In this document: positions 32,920 to 45,576 of the stretch, one piece after another
Position numbering within the stretch: position 1 is the first letter of the stretch
How the letters are laid out: the number at the start of each line of letters is the position of its first letter
Translations under genes and position numbers: made by a program
Source of the DNA: Micrasema longulum
Lineage: Eukaryota; Arthropoda; Insecta; Trichoptera; Brachycentridae
Assembly (NCBI GenBank): GCA_022494885.1
Contig: JAGVSM010001373.1
Location: 124,001 to 188,000, forward strand
Direction: 5' to 3'
Length of the DNA: 64,000 nt
The notes under the pieces: model-generated
Seen by the model: only the letters and a program-made list of their open reading frames with translations
Databases searched by the model: none
What the model was told of the DNA's origin: nothing

Positions 32920-35140
32920 TGTGGATGGTTATTTATGTACATATTATATTTTTATATTAAATAAATATAGGAAAATTGGTAATCTGGCCCAGCCTACAAA
33001 AAAGTTGTCCATGCCTGCACTAATGCATACCATCGTACCACAATATATCGGAACAAAACTTAAATGATTACGTCGGCGTCGGCGTCGCGTCGGTTGGCGG
33101 GAAATAGTGGCATTAGTCTGTAACTAATTCGTTTCGTAAATTCATTTGTATCGTGTGAGAGGGAACGAGAGCGAAATACGATTTTGATTGCTTTAGAGTG
33201 AAATGGATATATGACGAACGAACGAACTTACGAAACGAAATTTTGACAAAATAAGCCAGCAGTATATTGACGCAGTTGATATTTTATATATTTTTTTTTT
33301 AAATAAGTTGGTTACTTATAATAGAGCGATAATTTTTAAATTATTTATAAGATGGTAAACATAATTAAGTATTGATATTTTTTATGAGGATTTAATGAGC
33401 ATTATTCCAACTTTATTTGGTGCGAGTAAAATTATATTTATTTATGTACTCATTATGAATTTGCAAAAGAATATTAGTACAACCAATTATTTCAACAAAA
33501 TTTTATGACAACGCTACCGAAGCAAAAAGTAAATTGAATTGAAAACCACCTGAGTCTGATTGCTTTTAAATATGATTCTGTAATAATTGCCTATAACATT
33601 TTCTTAGGTGTTCATTTATTTTAGAATAAATTTAGTAGAATGTGTTTTATTGACTTGAATAATTGGATGTTAATTTATTAATTTTTAGAGATAATTACTC
33701 TCAAAAGTTCATGCAATAATTTAAAATAGATTCTTATAATTCATTAAACACTAAACAATTATAGTACACTATAAATCCCAAAGGTTTAAGACATAACTTT
33801 TAAGATTTCCGTTTTCTCGAATGGATGATAGTTTGCTATTAAAATATCTGCCAAGCTGCTATGTATGTTATGTATAAACAAAAATTATTACATTTTTTGG
33901 TGCAGGGATTTTAATACAAATTGATTTGATAAAGTGACTAGTTGAACGCAATTATCAATGTTCAAATAACGTGGATATACCGAGCCTTGATCGCCAAAAC
34001 AATTAATAAGGAATAGACTTTGAGAATCATCATCTGCTTTGACTGTTTATCTTATTGATATCGATAAAATAAATATTCGAAACAGAAATGGGTTCTCGTG
34101 GTATATTTACTAATTAATTAAGAAGAAAAAATATCGCTCCTGTCGGGTACGATACTTTGGCGATCGTGGCTCGATACGATGGTTAAATTTATTATAAAAT
34201 AAAATATATTTTGTAAACTGGTTATGGAAATACGTAAGTAAATAAGAATAAAATCAATTTTCCCCATGGTGCACTTATATATTGTTAATGTGTTTCTGTG
34301 AAAACTTCTAGAAGTTGTAACATAAACTATGGAGTAATAAGCAAACAGCCAACGGATGAAGTAAGATATTTGTTAGATAATGATTTACGTAAATAGACAC
34401 AAAAAAGGGCCGATTATTTTCTTGATTTTGTAGCAACAGTGAACAGTGATGAGATAAACGGACAAACCAAATGAAGCGTACCTTCCTTGAGATTCCGTGT
34501 AACGATTCGTTTAACTTTCGATTTCTTCGGCCGTGGACCGCCCGCGCTGGAGGTCCAGGAAGAAAGCAAAAGTGGCGATTCTAATGGGAGGTACCTGATA
34601 GTAACCTTACTTTACCGATGAAGCAACAACTCGATATGGAGTGCATCATGATGCCGAACGTCGATCAACGTTATGTATTTTTAAAGCGAGAATATTCCAT
34701 TTTGTAAATTTAAACGACGTATCTTGCCCAAGACGATTTCTATTTACACACAAACATAATTCCTCCTTGGTTCGAGTGGATAGTTCCAAATATACCCACC
34801 TAACAAATTATTATGAGTACAACATCTACAATCTACTCAGAACGATATACCGAAACAGGTTATATCGATAATACAACGCGCATTTTTATCCTAAGAATAT
34901 AAAATCGTTTTCATAATTTTAAATAATTATAAAATATCAAATATCAAGAGAAAAAATATTTTTAAACATGTATTCATAATATGCATGTTACTTACATTTT
35001 ACTGTACGTTCGATTGTGTTTTCGTTAGAGCGTTGTACCACTGTAGACGTAATCAAATAAAAATTTACTACAAATAAAACTTTAAAAAATAATCACTGGA
35101 TAATTCCCAATTAGATCAAAATAAAACAAAAATTTACCTA
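32920..35140. other. Long unassigned AT-rich stretch
   Basis: At 33,060-33,250 inverted words (ATTCGTTTCGTAAATTC against GAACTTACGAAACGAAAT) suggest a decayed small transposon. GTCGGCGTCGGCGTCGCGTC at 33,072 is a short GC-rich simple repeat. Around 34,490-34,680 a GC-richer patch holds no recognised coding block. Confidence 0.35.
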
Positions 35141-35280
35141 TTTTACACTATACTGGTAGTTTATGTACGTTCAATACTACCTATGTTGTAATCTTACTCC
35201 TTTTTATTATTCATATATGTTTTTTTTTTAAGTATCATTAATACACTAAATTTATTTGTCAATTTTTAAAATGTGTAAAT

Positions 35281-35437
35281 GGGGGCTAAACTTCTAACTG
35301 TCTATGCGCTCTGTAGCTGCAAGACGTCCTGTAATCTAGCTCCTATCTGTTATATTTTTTTATTGATCTTAATTGAAAACGAGGAACTAGAATCCCAACC
35401 GTCCATACGCTCTGCAGCTGCAAGACGTACTGGGATA
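35281..35437 (+). repeat. Two copies of the AGCTGCAAGAC dispersed repeat
   Basis: CTATGCGCTCTGTAGCTGCA at about 35,301 and CCATACGCTCTGCAGCTGCA at about 35,402 begin near-identical segments; the minus-strand relative is at 28,838-28,890. A 100-codon frame here is repeat-derived. Confidence 0.6.
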
Positions 35438-35842
35438 TTTATTAATTGTACAGCGCCCTTGAGGTGGTTTTCACAAAAATGGCGCTATATAAATTATCCA
35501 AATATATATATATATATATATGTTACACTATATACTGGTAGTTTATGTACGTTCAATACTACCTATGTTACAACAGGGTAAGTATTCAGATAAAGTTTAA
35601 ATTTATCTTTAATTTTATCTACTAAGTGAAATTAAGTTTTCTGTATGAAAAATAGAATATGTTTACATTTTTTTTAACATGTTAAATTACCGGTTACCGA
35701 CGAAGATACTTCGAATTTACATGCAAATATTCACACTTCCATACATATATATCGACATTAGTTTATAACGTCTGAGTATATACCGATGAAGATAGCCGTT
35801 CATAATCGCGGCCCTGGTAGCTTATGCATGTTGAAAACAACT

Positions 35843-36229
35843 TATGTTACACTATACTGGTAGCTTATGTATGTTCAATACATCCTATGTTACACTATAC
35901 TGGTAGCTTATGTATATTCAATACTACCTATGTTACACTATACTGGTAGCTTATATATGTTCAATACATCCTATGTTACACTATACTGGTAGCTTATGTA
36001 TGTTCAATACTACCAATGTTACACTATACTGGTAGCTTATATATGTTCAATACATCCTATGTTACACTATAGTGGAAGCTTATGTATGTTCAATACTACC
36101 TATGTTACACTATACTGGTAGCTTATATATGTTAAATACATCCTATGTTACACTATAGTGGTAGCTTATGTATGTTCAATAATACCTATGTTACACTATG
36201 CTGGTAGCTTATGTGTGTTCAATACTACT
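35843..36229. repeat. 43-bp minisatellite, nine units, dimeric pattern
   Basis: Units start at 35,843, 35,886, 35,929, 35,972, 36,015, 36,058, 36,101, 36,144 and 36,187, exactly 43 bp apart with no indel. Each begins TATGTTACACTATACTGGTA. Unit ends alternate between the ACATCC type (units 1, 3, 5, 7) and the ACTACC-like type (2, 4, 6, 8 and 9), giving an 86-bp higher-order dimer. A partial unit precedes at 35,814, and two detached relatives lie at 35,143-35,185 and 35,522-35,573. Confidence 0.95.
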
Positions 36230-36544
36230 AATCGACTTACAGTGAGTTTGAATGTTTAATGAGCCTATGTTGATGTGTTAGTGACTGTCGGTGAACCGAG
36301 TAAACATGCGACTCTTGCTTGTGTAAGCACGTACTTTTGAATTATTTATTTGAAAACTTATCGTCACGCACACATAAGAAAAATTGATTAAATGTTTGAA
36401 TGTACCATAGATCGTACATTTTTGTAATGCGATATGTAGGTACTCTTTAATATATAATCGGTGTATCTACTAACGCTGTGTCCTATGTCCAATTCCATAG
36501 GTGCGGATGAAGGTTAAAAAAAAAAATAGTTTTTGTAATGCAGT

Positions 36545-37458
36545 TTAAGATAAACCTTATTTATTTAATGCACAAAATACACAATTTTATCATACAGCAC
36601 AATTATATTTATTATATGTCCCGACTTGTTAGAAAATTCTGTGTAAAGTCGGGACTCTTCTATATATAAATCAAAAACACTTATTGACATATTAAACAAT
36701 ATACAAAATAATCAAAACAATACACAAAATAATAATAGAAAAATATAAATAGTAAAAACGTATACATGTCGATAAATGAAATGCAGAAAAGTTATATAAT
36801 AATACATGGCAATATGTTATTAATAATTTATAGTTATTTTATAATTCAATTCGGTAATTAATTGATAGTAAAAATAAATACAAAATAATACAATAAAGTA
36901 ATAATAGTAACACATCTACATAAATGGTGGAATAAGTAATTTAATAAACATAATCATAAAATTAAAATATATATTTACAAATAATTATGCATCACTATTA
37001 TGTTTATTCAAAGATAATATACATACATATATACGTAAATGGATAATAATGAAAAAAATATGTATATTATTTATTTATTCCCGAAGCAATCTTATACAGT
37101 GGTCTCTGCCCTTCGATAAAATCCAATTATGGTTCTTCATCTTAAATATAGGCATTGTTTTAGAGAACTTAATATTTTCATCCAAGACGTTGAACACTCT
37201 TGGAGCTATATATGAAAAGTGTCTCCGAGCAAACATCGTACGTGTTCTCGGTATTAAGTAGTTTAGGTTACGCGAAAACCTCGGACGGGCATTCTGTTGG
37301 GACCTCCTTCCGTAGTCGCCTGACCAGAAATATGTCAATACTTTCATGATATAAATTTGACGGATATCAAGTACCTTTAATAATTGAAATAATGGTTCAG
37401 ATGGGTAAGTCGGAGGACACGGAAGCATAACTCTAAAAATTTGTTTTTGTCTTGACAA
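36545..37458 (-). mobile_element. LINE ORF2 C-terminal remnant with 3' end
   Basis: The 127-codon minus frame (37,075-37,458) reads LFQLLKVLDIRQIYIMKVLT, then NARPRFSRNLNYLIPRTRT, HFSYIAPRVFNVLDENIK and FKMKNHNWIL. This follows the standard closing pattern of CR1/Jockey-like ORF2 with VPRxRT and APRxxNxL. On its 3' side the sequence carries TGTCCCGACTTG ... GTCGGGACTC and a T-rich border near 36,545, a plausible 3' untranslated end. The open frame is long for such debris, so this is one of the younger copies. Confidence 0.82.
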
Positions 37459-37459
37459 T

Positions 37460-38635
37460 TGTCAAAAGTAAGGGAACGCGTTAACCACTACACAAAAAAA
37501 CGGACTTATCTCCATTCCGATTTCCTTATTAAGGATTTTTACCCGAGAGCAGCCATCGTTTGGGTCGTAAACACGTGTTCAGGGTTCTGGTTCTATTTTA
37601 CACACACAACTGTGTCCAGGCGGATGAAGAATACAGTTCTGTGTGTGAAATAAATATTACCTACATGCAGTTAGTACCTACGTAAATATATCGTCGGCGA
37701 AAATAGTAAATGCTGTAATTGGTTAAACCAGGCGAAGTGTAAATTCTTAGAGGGAAAATAAAATAATGAAAAGCCGTTTTTTGCAGTTAGTCAGTAAGTA
37801 CTAAAATATTGTCAAAAACAAGAAATAAGATTTGTTTTTCACTCTTAACCAATTTACGCTTTTTTCCTTAAAGCATTTAAAATTTCCGCCGACGACATTA
37901 TTTTAAGTAATTGAATGCCTGCATAGGTTCTCTGGCTGGCTAACGTGTTAACGAGTTTATAGGATTGTTTGAGTAAACAGTAGTAATGGTGAAATAACGA
38001 CCTTAGCGAGTGCTTAAGCAATGACCTTTCAACCACAAAAATACGTGAAAGGAAAAAAAAACAATTATAATTATACATTAATTAAGAAATTTGTTTTTGA
38101 ATGATGCCAAACTTTTCCTGCATCACAAATAAGAACAAGAAAGATCAGCGGGTTTCTCCACCTCGACTGCGGCTTCCATTCGAGACTTGAGACTCGAAAT
38201 TTCGAGACCAGCAGTAGGTACGATTGTAAACGCTCTTTAGGTATAAAGAACGTGTTGTTAGCCATTGAGATATAAAATATAGAGATGACACTCCATATAA
38301 ATCCAAGCTGAAAAAGTCGTCCCCAAAAGAAAGGGAATGACCAGCGGAGGGAGCAAGTATCGTCACGCCATATCACGTCGACTTTGTCAAGCAAAACAAA
38401 GAGTACAGTAAAAAGCAAGGACTTTTTACATTGGTCTACGGTAAGTTATAGCCGGTATGTCGGTCCCTTCCGCATACGCGTCACCTTTGTTTATCGTTTC
38501 ACTATACGCCCGACTCAGCAGGACAAAGACAAGAGATAGCTTACAATTACGTTGTACGTATAATTAATACTGGTAACATATTGAAAAACGTTTTTTAACA
38601 TTAAAAGAGCTATTTTAAACAAGTATTCTTCTTCT
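37460..38635. other. Unassigned stretch
   Basis: Several 64-115 codon frames occur on both strands and overlap each other, with no recognised domains. No gene is supported. Confidence 0.35.
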
Positions 38636-38640
38636 TCTTC

Positions 38641-38830
38641 TTAAGGTTCCACTCCCCGATGGAGGTTGGAAATCATCGTTGCGATTCTTACTTTATTGGC
38701 AGCTGCCCTGAACAAGGACTGAGTGCTGCAATAAAACCAGTCGCGCAAGTTCTTAAGCCAAGAGATGCGCCTTCTACCTGCAATGCGTCTTCCTTCAATC
38801 CTTCCCTGTAGAATGACTTGTAAAATTTTA
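38641..38830 (-). mobile_element. LINE ORF2 C terminus with (GAA)n tail
   Basis: The minus strand reads KILQVILQGRIEGRRIAGRR, RISWLKNLRDWF, STQSLFRAAANKVRIATMI and SNLHRGVEP before a stop at 38,641-38,643. The pattern I-L-x-G-x-I-E-G-x-R-x-x-G-R-x-x-x-S-W-L-x-N-x-R-x-W, then L-F-R-A-A, is the end of an RTE- or I-related ORF2. The stop is followed by a GAAGAAGAAGAA tail. About 63 codons remain. Confidence 0.85.
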
Positions 38831-38862
38831 CAAGTATTGATTAAGATAAAAACCTTACTTAC

Positions 38863-39076
38863 CGGTGAAAGGGTATACTATCTTTTACGTAGTTAAAGTA
38901 GTTAATTTTATTAAAATATTTTTTATAATTTTTTTGTACATTTTCAGGAAACATTGAAGTACAATTTAATGCTCCAATTTTGACCGCGTGCAGAAAAATA
39001 TTTATTGTACTCGTATCTAATTTCCCGTAGGGCTTAAGTTCCTCACTAGCAAACCACCTGTTCGCCACATGTCTAT
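38863..39076 (-). CDS. Weak candidate internal exon
   Basis: On the minus strand GGGTTTTTGTAG precedes a 214-bp stretch open in one frame (RHVANRWFASEELKPYGKLD ... VKDSIPFHR) that ends TTCACCG followed by GTAAGTAAGG, a strong donor. The product is not recognised. The second half is AT-rich and could be chance. The LINE remnant at 38,641 would then lie in the downstream intron. Confidence 0.28.
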
Positions 39077-39227
39077 CTACAAAAACCCTTTAACATCATT
39101 CTTTATTTTGTTAGCCATGATGTTGAAACAGTGCTTTATTTATTTAGTTTTTTTTATTTGTTTAACATAAACACTTTTAATTTGTACAAATTTACTATTC
39201 TGCTCAATGTTTATCTTTTTTAAATTT

Positions 39228-39290
39228 TATTTATTTTATGGACACGATACACAATTTTACTATAAAACAATAATTTATGTTTATTTGGTG
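39228..39290 (-). repeat. Possible LINE 3' end fragment
   Basis: TATTTATTTTATGGACACGA followed by TACACAATTTTAC resembles the 3' border of the LINE at 36,545 (TATTTATTTAATGCACAAAA, TACACAATTTTAT). No coding part remains. Confidence 0.4.
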
Positions 39291-39892
39291 ATAGAGGGGT
39301 ATTTTAATAAAAAGTTGAATTTAAAGTATACTCTGATGTGATTTATTTACAACATGCACCATTTTTTTAATACGAATTATCGTTAGTTATAGTATCGAAG
39401 TCTCAAAAAGTCTCGAAATTTCGAAACTTTGTCTCTGAGTCTCATCTTAGTCTCGATACTCAAATTTGTGCCGGGACTAGAAGCCCTAACCTCGTGACAC
39501 GCAGCCCGCATTTTCATAATTATTTTCTAGTCATACTACTCCATGGATTAACGACATTTTTTGCCAGGTCTCTTTCAAATCTGTTCAAACGATATAAAAC
39601 AAAAAGTATTAACCATTACTGAAAAGTAGAACGTAGAAATACGTAATACCACGTTGCATTACTATTTTGAAAGCGCAAGTCACTTTCGGCAAAGTATCAT
39701 TTCTCAGCGTCAGAATAACAAATCAACCAAGGAAGCTAAACAAAATGATCAGATTAGCGTAAGACTTACAGTACTTGACCCTATCAGAAGTTAAACCAAA
39801 ATGCAAACTTAATTAACGTATTTAGGTTATTCTTTTTTTCCAGCACGAGGTATTCACATTTACAAATTAGCAACATAAAAAACTCAAAAGCC

Positions 39893-40171
39893 TATATGAG
39901 GGGGTTAAACGCAATGACGCCACTGTGCATGATCACTAATTCATGGAAGATCAACTCGCAAAACCGCCACTGTGCATGATCACTATTTATGGAGATATCA
40001 ACAAAACTACACATTCAACTTAAAATGAATAGTCTTTTTGCTGCCTTTTATACCAAGAACAAGTTACATATTTAACTTAAAAGAAATAGTCTTTTTGCTG
40101 CTGGTTTAGTTGGTCTTCCCAAAAACAGTGATGAAGCACAGTGGCGGTTTTGCATTAAACCCTCTCATATA
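39893..40171. mobile_element. 279-bp MITE with ~33-bp imperfect TIRs
   Basis: The left end TATATGAGGGGGTTAAACGC and the inverted right end TATATGAGAGGGTTTAATGC continue into CGCCACTGTGC on both sides. Inside, the word CCGCCACTGTGCATGATCAC is repeated at about 39,963 and TAGTCTTTTTGCTGC is repeated near 40,031 and 40,089. TA flanks are possible but cannot be separated from the termini. Confidence 0.75.
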
Positions 40172-40174
40172 CTA

Positions 40175-41440
40175 AATACAAAACAGCATTAGAAAAACAT
40201 AACACAAAAAACGTCGAAAACTGTTAGGTACGTAGATCTTTAGAGTTAGGTCAGAAGCACGCCAATATCTTTGCCTTACTTTTATGATCAATTTACTTTT
40301 TTTTTTAAGGACTGTTAATCTTAGTACAGGGAACTGACCCTAGTTGGACATTATGTATATTATTATGTACTCTCCGTATCAGGGGGGGACAAGGAGTAGA
40401 TTGTGTGGTTTTATTAAAAAGCTAATAAGTTTGGCAGTCTTAATATGGTAATCCGAATATGTATGTTTACCTGTTTTTGTAAACCGCATAAAATGTAAAC
40501 GAATAAAAAAAAAAAAATAAAGGAGAACGTACATTTTGTGACAGCAGTCAAACAATTGCATTTAATCAAAAGACCCGTGGTCTTGTACGAGAGTTTAGAG
40601 TTCAATTTATTGTGAAGATACAATGCACAGTCAAATACTCTCAAACCTGGGCTGGTATAGAGAAAGCGTTACTAGCACGTAATTAGTACATAAATTACAT
40701 GCTAGCAACACGTTCTCTACCTCCGTATGAGCGTTTAGAATCGCACTGCTGGGCCCCAATTACAATGGGAACTGAGCAGAGTTATTTTCAGTTGTCTATA
40801 AAGTAAAATAAAAAAATCTGTACGAAAATTTAGATATACGTGTTAGAAAATTTTAAGTATCTTCATCAACTACCTGTAGTTTTTTAAATTTGTGTAATTT
40901 TTTCATACAGAAAATTCAAATTTACTTTAATGACAATTGAATATTACCTCGGTAATTTCCTAATGTAATACGTGCCCTATTGGTAAGGATTCACGACAGA
41001 AATGGTGTGATTGGCCTGTAGGGATTGAGATTATTTTTTTTATAATTGCGTTTATATGACAATGTCAAATCTATAAGGATTAATGTATATATGTATCAAA
41101 TGTCAGCTTCTTATCATTATTCTGAATTAATAGTGCATAGGAGACTGCAATGGTAAAACGATTGCTACCTATCTTCAAAATTTTATTACACAGAGGAGGA
41201 ATGATTATTTTGCTTCAGATAGAAACTGGGAATTTGTGCAAAATTGCTAAATGGCAAGCGTGCTAATATTTCACCATGGGGTGGGTTATTGTAATTACAT
41301 ACATTCTGAAAATTGCGTGTTTAATCAATATGAAATCCCGTTCAAGTTCCACTTTCAATAAACCCTTAATTTATGTATGATCACTTACGATTTGAATAAA
41401 CAAGAGCGATTTGAACGTTCGGCAAATAACGACTAACAAT
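40175..41440. other. Unassigned AT-rich stretch
   Basis: No gene or clear element. Overlapping minus frames at 40,379-40,644 are shadows of AT-rich sequence. Confidence 0.35.
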
Positions 41441-41441
41441 T

Positions 41442-42908
41442 AAATGTAGTTATACAGAAATCAGCCAGCCATAGATGAATAAAACTGAGATAATAACACT
41501 TTAGTAAAAAGAGTGAATAATCAAACCTGTACAACAGTTAAAATGTTTTTTTACTTTAACAGATGATAAATAATGCATGCATTCGTTTTTTTATAACATT
41601 TAACTGGTCAAATCATAATTAAAATAATTTAATTATGATTTGACCAGTTTGAATGAATTTAAAAGTCTGGCTGACAACACAACCTAAGATATGCATTTTG
41701 CAGAAAACAGCCAGCCCTAGTAAAACTCTAATGTATGTTGTGTCATTATGTATTAAACTTTTTATTTTATATTTATATTAGGGAACTAAATTGTAACTTA
41801 ATCAATTCGTTATAATGACTTTAAAAATAGTTTTATTATGTGCAAAAGGAATGTTGGTGATTTTTTTAAGGCTGGCGGACCGGACCACACAACCTAAGAT
41901 ATGTATTTTGCAGAAAACAACCAGATCTTATATCGAATAATATCTCATTCGAACTTTAAATGTATAAATTGACATTCTACTAAACATATTATTTGATTAC
42001 GGGTATTTGGTTAATTAATAAATGTATAAGATTAAAATACTAATGCATTCATGCACATTTATTTGTTTATGAGAACTAAATTTGTGGAATCATCTTCCAT
42101 CCACCATCAAAGATGTTACTACATTATCTCTGTTTAAATCACGTCTGAAGAAACATCTCCTTTCTCTTCCTTAATTTTTCCTCCTTTCCTCCTTTCCTAT
42201 TTCCTCTTTTTTTCCTTTTTTCCATTGAGTAATAGTTTTGATTTAAGGTAATTTATTACGTTTATTTCTATTTTTATATATCTTTAGGTTTTTTATCTTT
42301 TTTTTCTATTGAATATGTTCTGTAACTTGAATTATAAAAATAACACTTTTATTTTATTGGTTGGTTGGAAGAAATTGCCATTTGGCAATAAGCCCGCCAA
42401 TGTACAAATAACATTATGTACAAAAAGTTAAATGAATAAAATTAATCTTCCCATCGGCATCTATGCCGTAAGATATTTTTATTTTTTTAAATTTTATTTT
42501 TATTTTCTTTTATTTATTTGGATAACCAACAGCTATAATTATCTTATCTATATAACAGAACAAATAACAAAAAAGCCAATTACAGGTTTTCACAAGAAAC
42601 ATCACAGTAAGTTAAAAAATGTTCTCGAACATAAAATGAATAGTAATTAAATGTAAATTTAAAAGAAAAGAAAAAATACTACGAAATATTTCGAAAGCAA
42701 ACGCCGTATTAATATTGTGGATGTTGTCCGCTAATTGAGATAGCATTTTTGTGATCAACAGTATTTTCAGGAGGTGATTATTACAGTTTTTTGTATGAAA
42801 GCGGCCTCGCTTTTTAGAGAACATTGTATTGACATTACTGCACCCGATAACGTCAATATCTCATTTTTTCAAAATTGTGGACTGGATGCTATCTGCGTAA
42901 CTAGGTTC
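41442..42908. mobile_element. Transposon with 4-bp TSD, LINE nested inside, copy 1
   Basis: The left terminus (AAATGTAGTTATACAGAAAT, then CAGCCAG) and right terminus (CTATCTGCGTAACTAGGTTC) match the termini of the 425-bp element at 61,707-62,131. The outside bases are AATT on both sides (41,438-41,441 and 42,909-42,912), a 4-bp target duplication. Shared internal sequence includes GAATAATCAAACC near the left and CTGCACCCGATAAC near the right. A perfect 22-bp stem hairpin lies at 41,602-41,649. The extra ~1 kb relative to copy 2 includes a LINE end at 42,082-42,430. Confidence 0.7.
42082..42430 (+). mobile_element. LINE C terminus and 3' UTR, nested
   Basis: The frame reads LWNHLPSTIKDVTTLSLFKS then RLKKHLLSLP and TAA at 42,172-42,174, the invariant LWNxLP...LSxFKxxLKxHL ending of CR1-like ORF2. 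The 3' untranslated part carries GGAAGAAATTGCCATTTGGC followed by AATAAGCCCGCCAATGTAC, a motif shared with the fragment at 52,430-52,555. Confidence 0.85.
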
Positions 42909-42909
42909 A

Positions 42910-44980
42910 ATTATAGTAAAGCGGCACGCGGCGGTAGTACCTACTCGTAATGTAATGTTAAAGGTACAGTAAGAGCTCGACACGCGACGTGATAAAATTG
43001 CGATGACGTTTTGTGAGCGATTAGCGCACAGTGTCAATACCTCGGGCCTCGTCCCGGAGACGGCCGACGGGCAGTCGGCGGTTGCTGGCGGAAAAAGTAT
43101 GAATCCAACTGGCATTATTTTACTTCTGCTTAGTAATGATTACTTTCACCGTGAAAACCCCACAAAAATATCAATAATATAATTTAGTAATAAGCAACAC
43201 ACGACATTAAAATCCAAAAGTAAATAATTTTGCTTCTGAAGTTTTTTAGAGCAGTTGAGATTTGAAGCTAAATACCGTCGATGGAAATCCATCACCAAAC
43301 TCAAAATTGCCGGGAAAACGCCGGAAAATTCCGGAAAACTGAAATCCATTACCAAAATGAACTCAAATTCCACCACTTTAGAGGAGAGAGATTGAAATGT
43401 TTTTTATGTGTGTTTCAAAGTTTGAATATATTTATTGCCGAATGACGTATCTGGATGGCTTAGGCGGTAATTTTACATACGCGGTGATTTGCCGTCGACG
43501 ATATAAGGTAGTTTAAAAACGACATAAAAAGTCCACTGTGACTGTAAAATAATTAAAAATAAATACCCAAGTGGCTACAAGAGCAATTTACTTTCATTTT
43601 GAAAGATTTTCTTCATGAAAATAAATGAAAATTAGTTACGTCTACAATATATGAAAAATTAAATGATTGTTTTTTATTGCGACTGCGGGAAAAGAAATAA
43701 ATCAATAAGAGGCTGAAGAAAAGTTTGAGTTATTTTTTTATTTGACGATTTAGCACTGTTAAGGTGGCTGACCATCCGCTAGTAGCCAGTGCCTATCGGC
43801 TAGTTACTGGCTGTTCCACATACCGCGGTGTGCAATATACATACTTCGTATCGAGTTAGCTAGGTTCTCCTTCGACTCTGAAGACTATTGTGAAAAGGAT
43901 CTAATTATTATGGCCAGTGATACTCCTCGATTCCTTGACACCTCTGATTCTGGTCGAAATTGGGTTTAAGGCCAGTTGCAGACCAAAAGATATAGCGCGA
44001 GTAATTCATGTTCTGTGACAGTTTTCCATCAAATATAATATTAGACTGATTTAAATACGATACGCTGTACGCTATGAGAGCACTGGATGCAAAATTGAAG
44101 AGAGATACATAGATGTTTGCAAAAAACCGAAAACTTTTTTAAAGTTTGTAGCATTTTGAAATATGAGGATTAATAATTTAAGATTTTTCATGCAATAAAT
44201 GTAGGTTTCAAAAAACAGAAGTAAAGTAATTTAATTACTGTAGTTTACATAAAAAAACGGACATTGCTTGTTATACAGCAAAACTGTGGATAAATTTCGT
44301 TTGGCATGTTAAGAAATGAGATATTTCTACATTTGCTTATAACAAAATGGGATATTTTCTGACTAAATACTGTGTGCTGGACTGTTTGTAAAGTTTCTAA
44401 CAATGGAGAGTGCTAATATATAATTTGGTGTTTATGTGATTTAGCGACAGTTTTGAAGCATACTTACTGTTTTTAGGTAGTTAGATTTTTATATTTAAAC
44501 TTGATTAAGACCAATGACTGATTTTTATTTTTGGTGGAGATTTCGAGTTTGCTTCAAGTGCCCTCATGTAACAAATAGTGTTTTTGTAATCTAACGTTTT
44601 TTGAAAAAGGTTTTAAGAAAATGTTAGTTTTTTAAGAAAGACTAAGCGTGTTTGAAAATAGGGATTAAGGTGTGTAGACTCGGGTTACGATATGTCGAGC
44701 ATAAAATCGAAAATCGGTAATCCAATCATATTTATTTAAATATTGCTAGTATCCACAATAAACAGAAAACTAAATTGGCATTTGAAGTAAAATTCAAATC
44801 ATGTTGATACAAAGATCTGTTTAAATTGTAAAGCAAATATTTGAGTAGTACATCCTATTCAAGAAGGTTTTTTTTATATTGTGTATTTAAGAAATACATA
44901 GATTTAAGTTGATTTGACGAAAATTTACGAGATGTATATGATGTTATTGGATAATTCAAAATATTATGTAGTTTTTTAAA
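42910..44980. other. Unassigned stretch
   Basis: A GC-richer patch at about 42,955-43,105 gives short minus frames with no recognised product. The rest is AT-rich without signals. Confidence 0.35.
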
Positions 44981-44989
44981 CAATGACAC

Positions 44990-45231
44990 TCATCATCGTC
45001 ATCATCATTAGTAGCGCTATGGGCCACTGTGGGCTCCGGCCTCCTCCAAATTTTGTCTCCATTCCTCCCTGCACCCTTGGCTTTTCTCCAGTTCGTCAGG
45101 CTAATTGTTCTTAGGTCACTTTCCACATCATCCAGCCATCTCAGTTTTAGTCTGCCACTGCTCCGTCTACCTTCCAGAGTGGTATAAAGAATTTTATCGG
45201 GGGTACAAGAATCGTTCATTCACCATAGTAA
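44990..45231 (-). mobile_element. RTE-like LINE C-terminal remnant
   Basis: The minus frame reads TLEGRRSSGRLKLRWLDDVE then SDLRTISLTNWRKAKGAGRN and KIWRRPEPTVAHSATN, following GxRxxGRPxxRWxDDVxxDLxxxxxxxWRxxAxDRxxWR. It runs into a GATGATGATGATGA tail, typical of RTE 3' ends. Only the last ~80 codons are left. Confidence 0.8.
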
Positions 45232-45576
45232 TCTCATTATTTTTATTAATTGTGCAATATCGGATTCCACATACAGTGCCACTAATTTATTCATGATTAA
45301 ACTGTCTCTCCACACTCCATTTTGGTTCACAGCACCAAATACCTTCCTTAATAACGAATATACTAGTTATTGATTAATGCAATCGACATTTTGAAATGGT
45401 ATCAGTAAGCTTTAGTGGAAATGATGGTAGGCACCGGAACAGGTGATCTGTTTCACTTCACGAAATTCCACGGGGGGTTTGACCCTGCACTCGCGACAGG
45501 ACGCCGCGCCGACGCGTGTCGGTTAACCTAGGAAGCCATCCACTATGGAAAACAATCGATTACTCAACCGAGAATA

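Noticed and set aside
35279..35581. 100-codon plus frame
   Set aside because: It consists of two copies of a dispersed repeat, a TA run and one minisatellite-like unit.
35843..36229. Regular 43-bp repeats resembling a CRISPR array
   Set aside because: The units are contiguous with no unique spacers, and the setting is clearly eukaryotic. It is a minisatellite.
38071..38418. 115-codon minus frame
   Set aside because: No domain, and an overlapping 73-codon frame on the same strand. Not distinguishable from chance.
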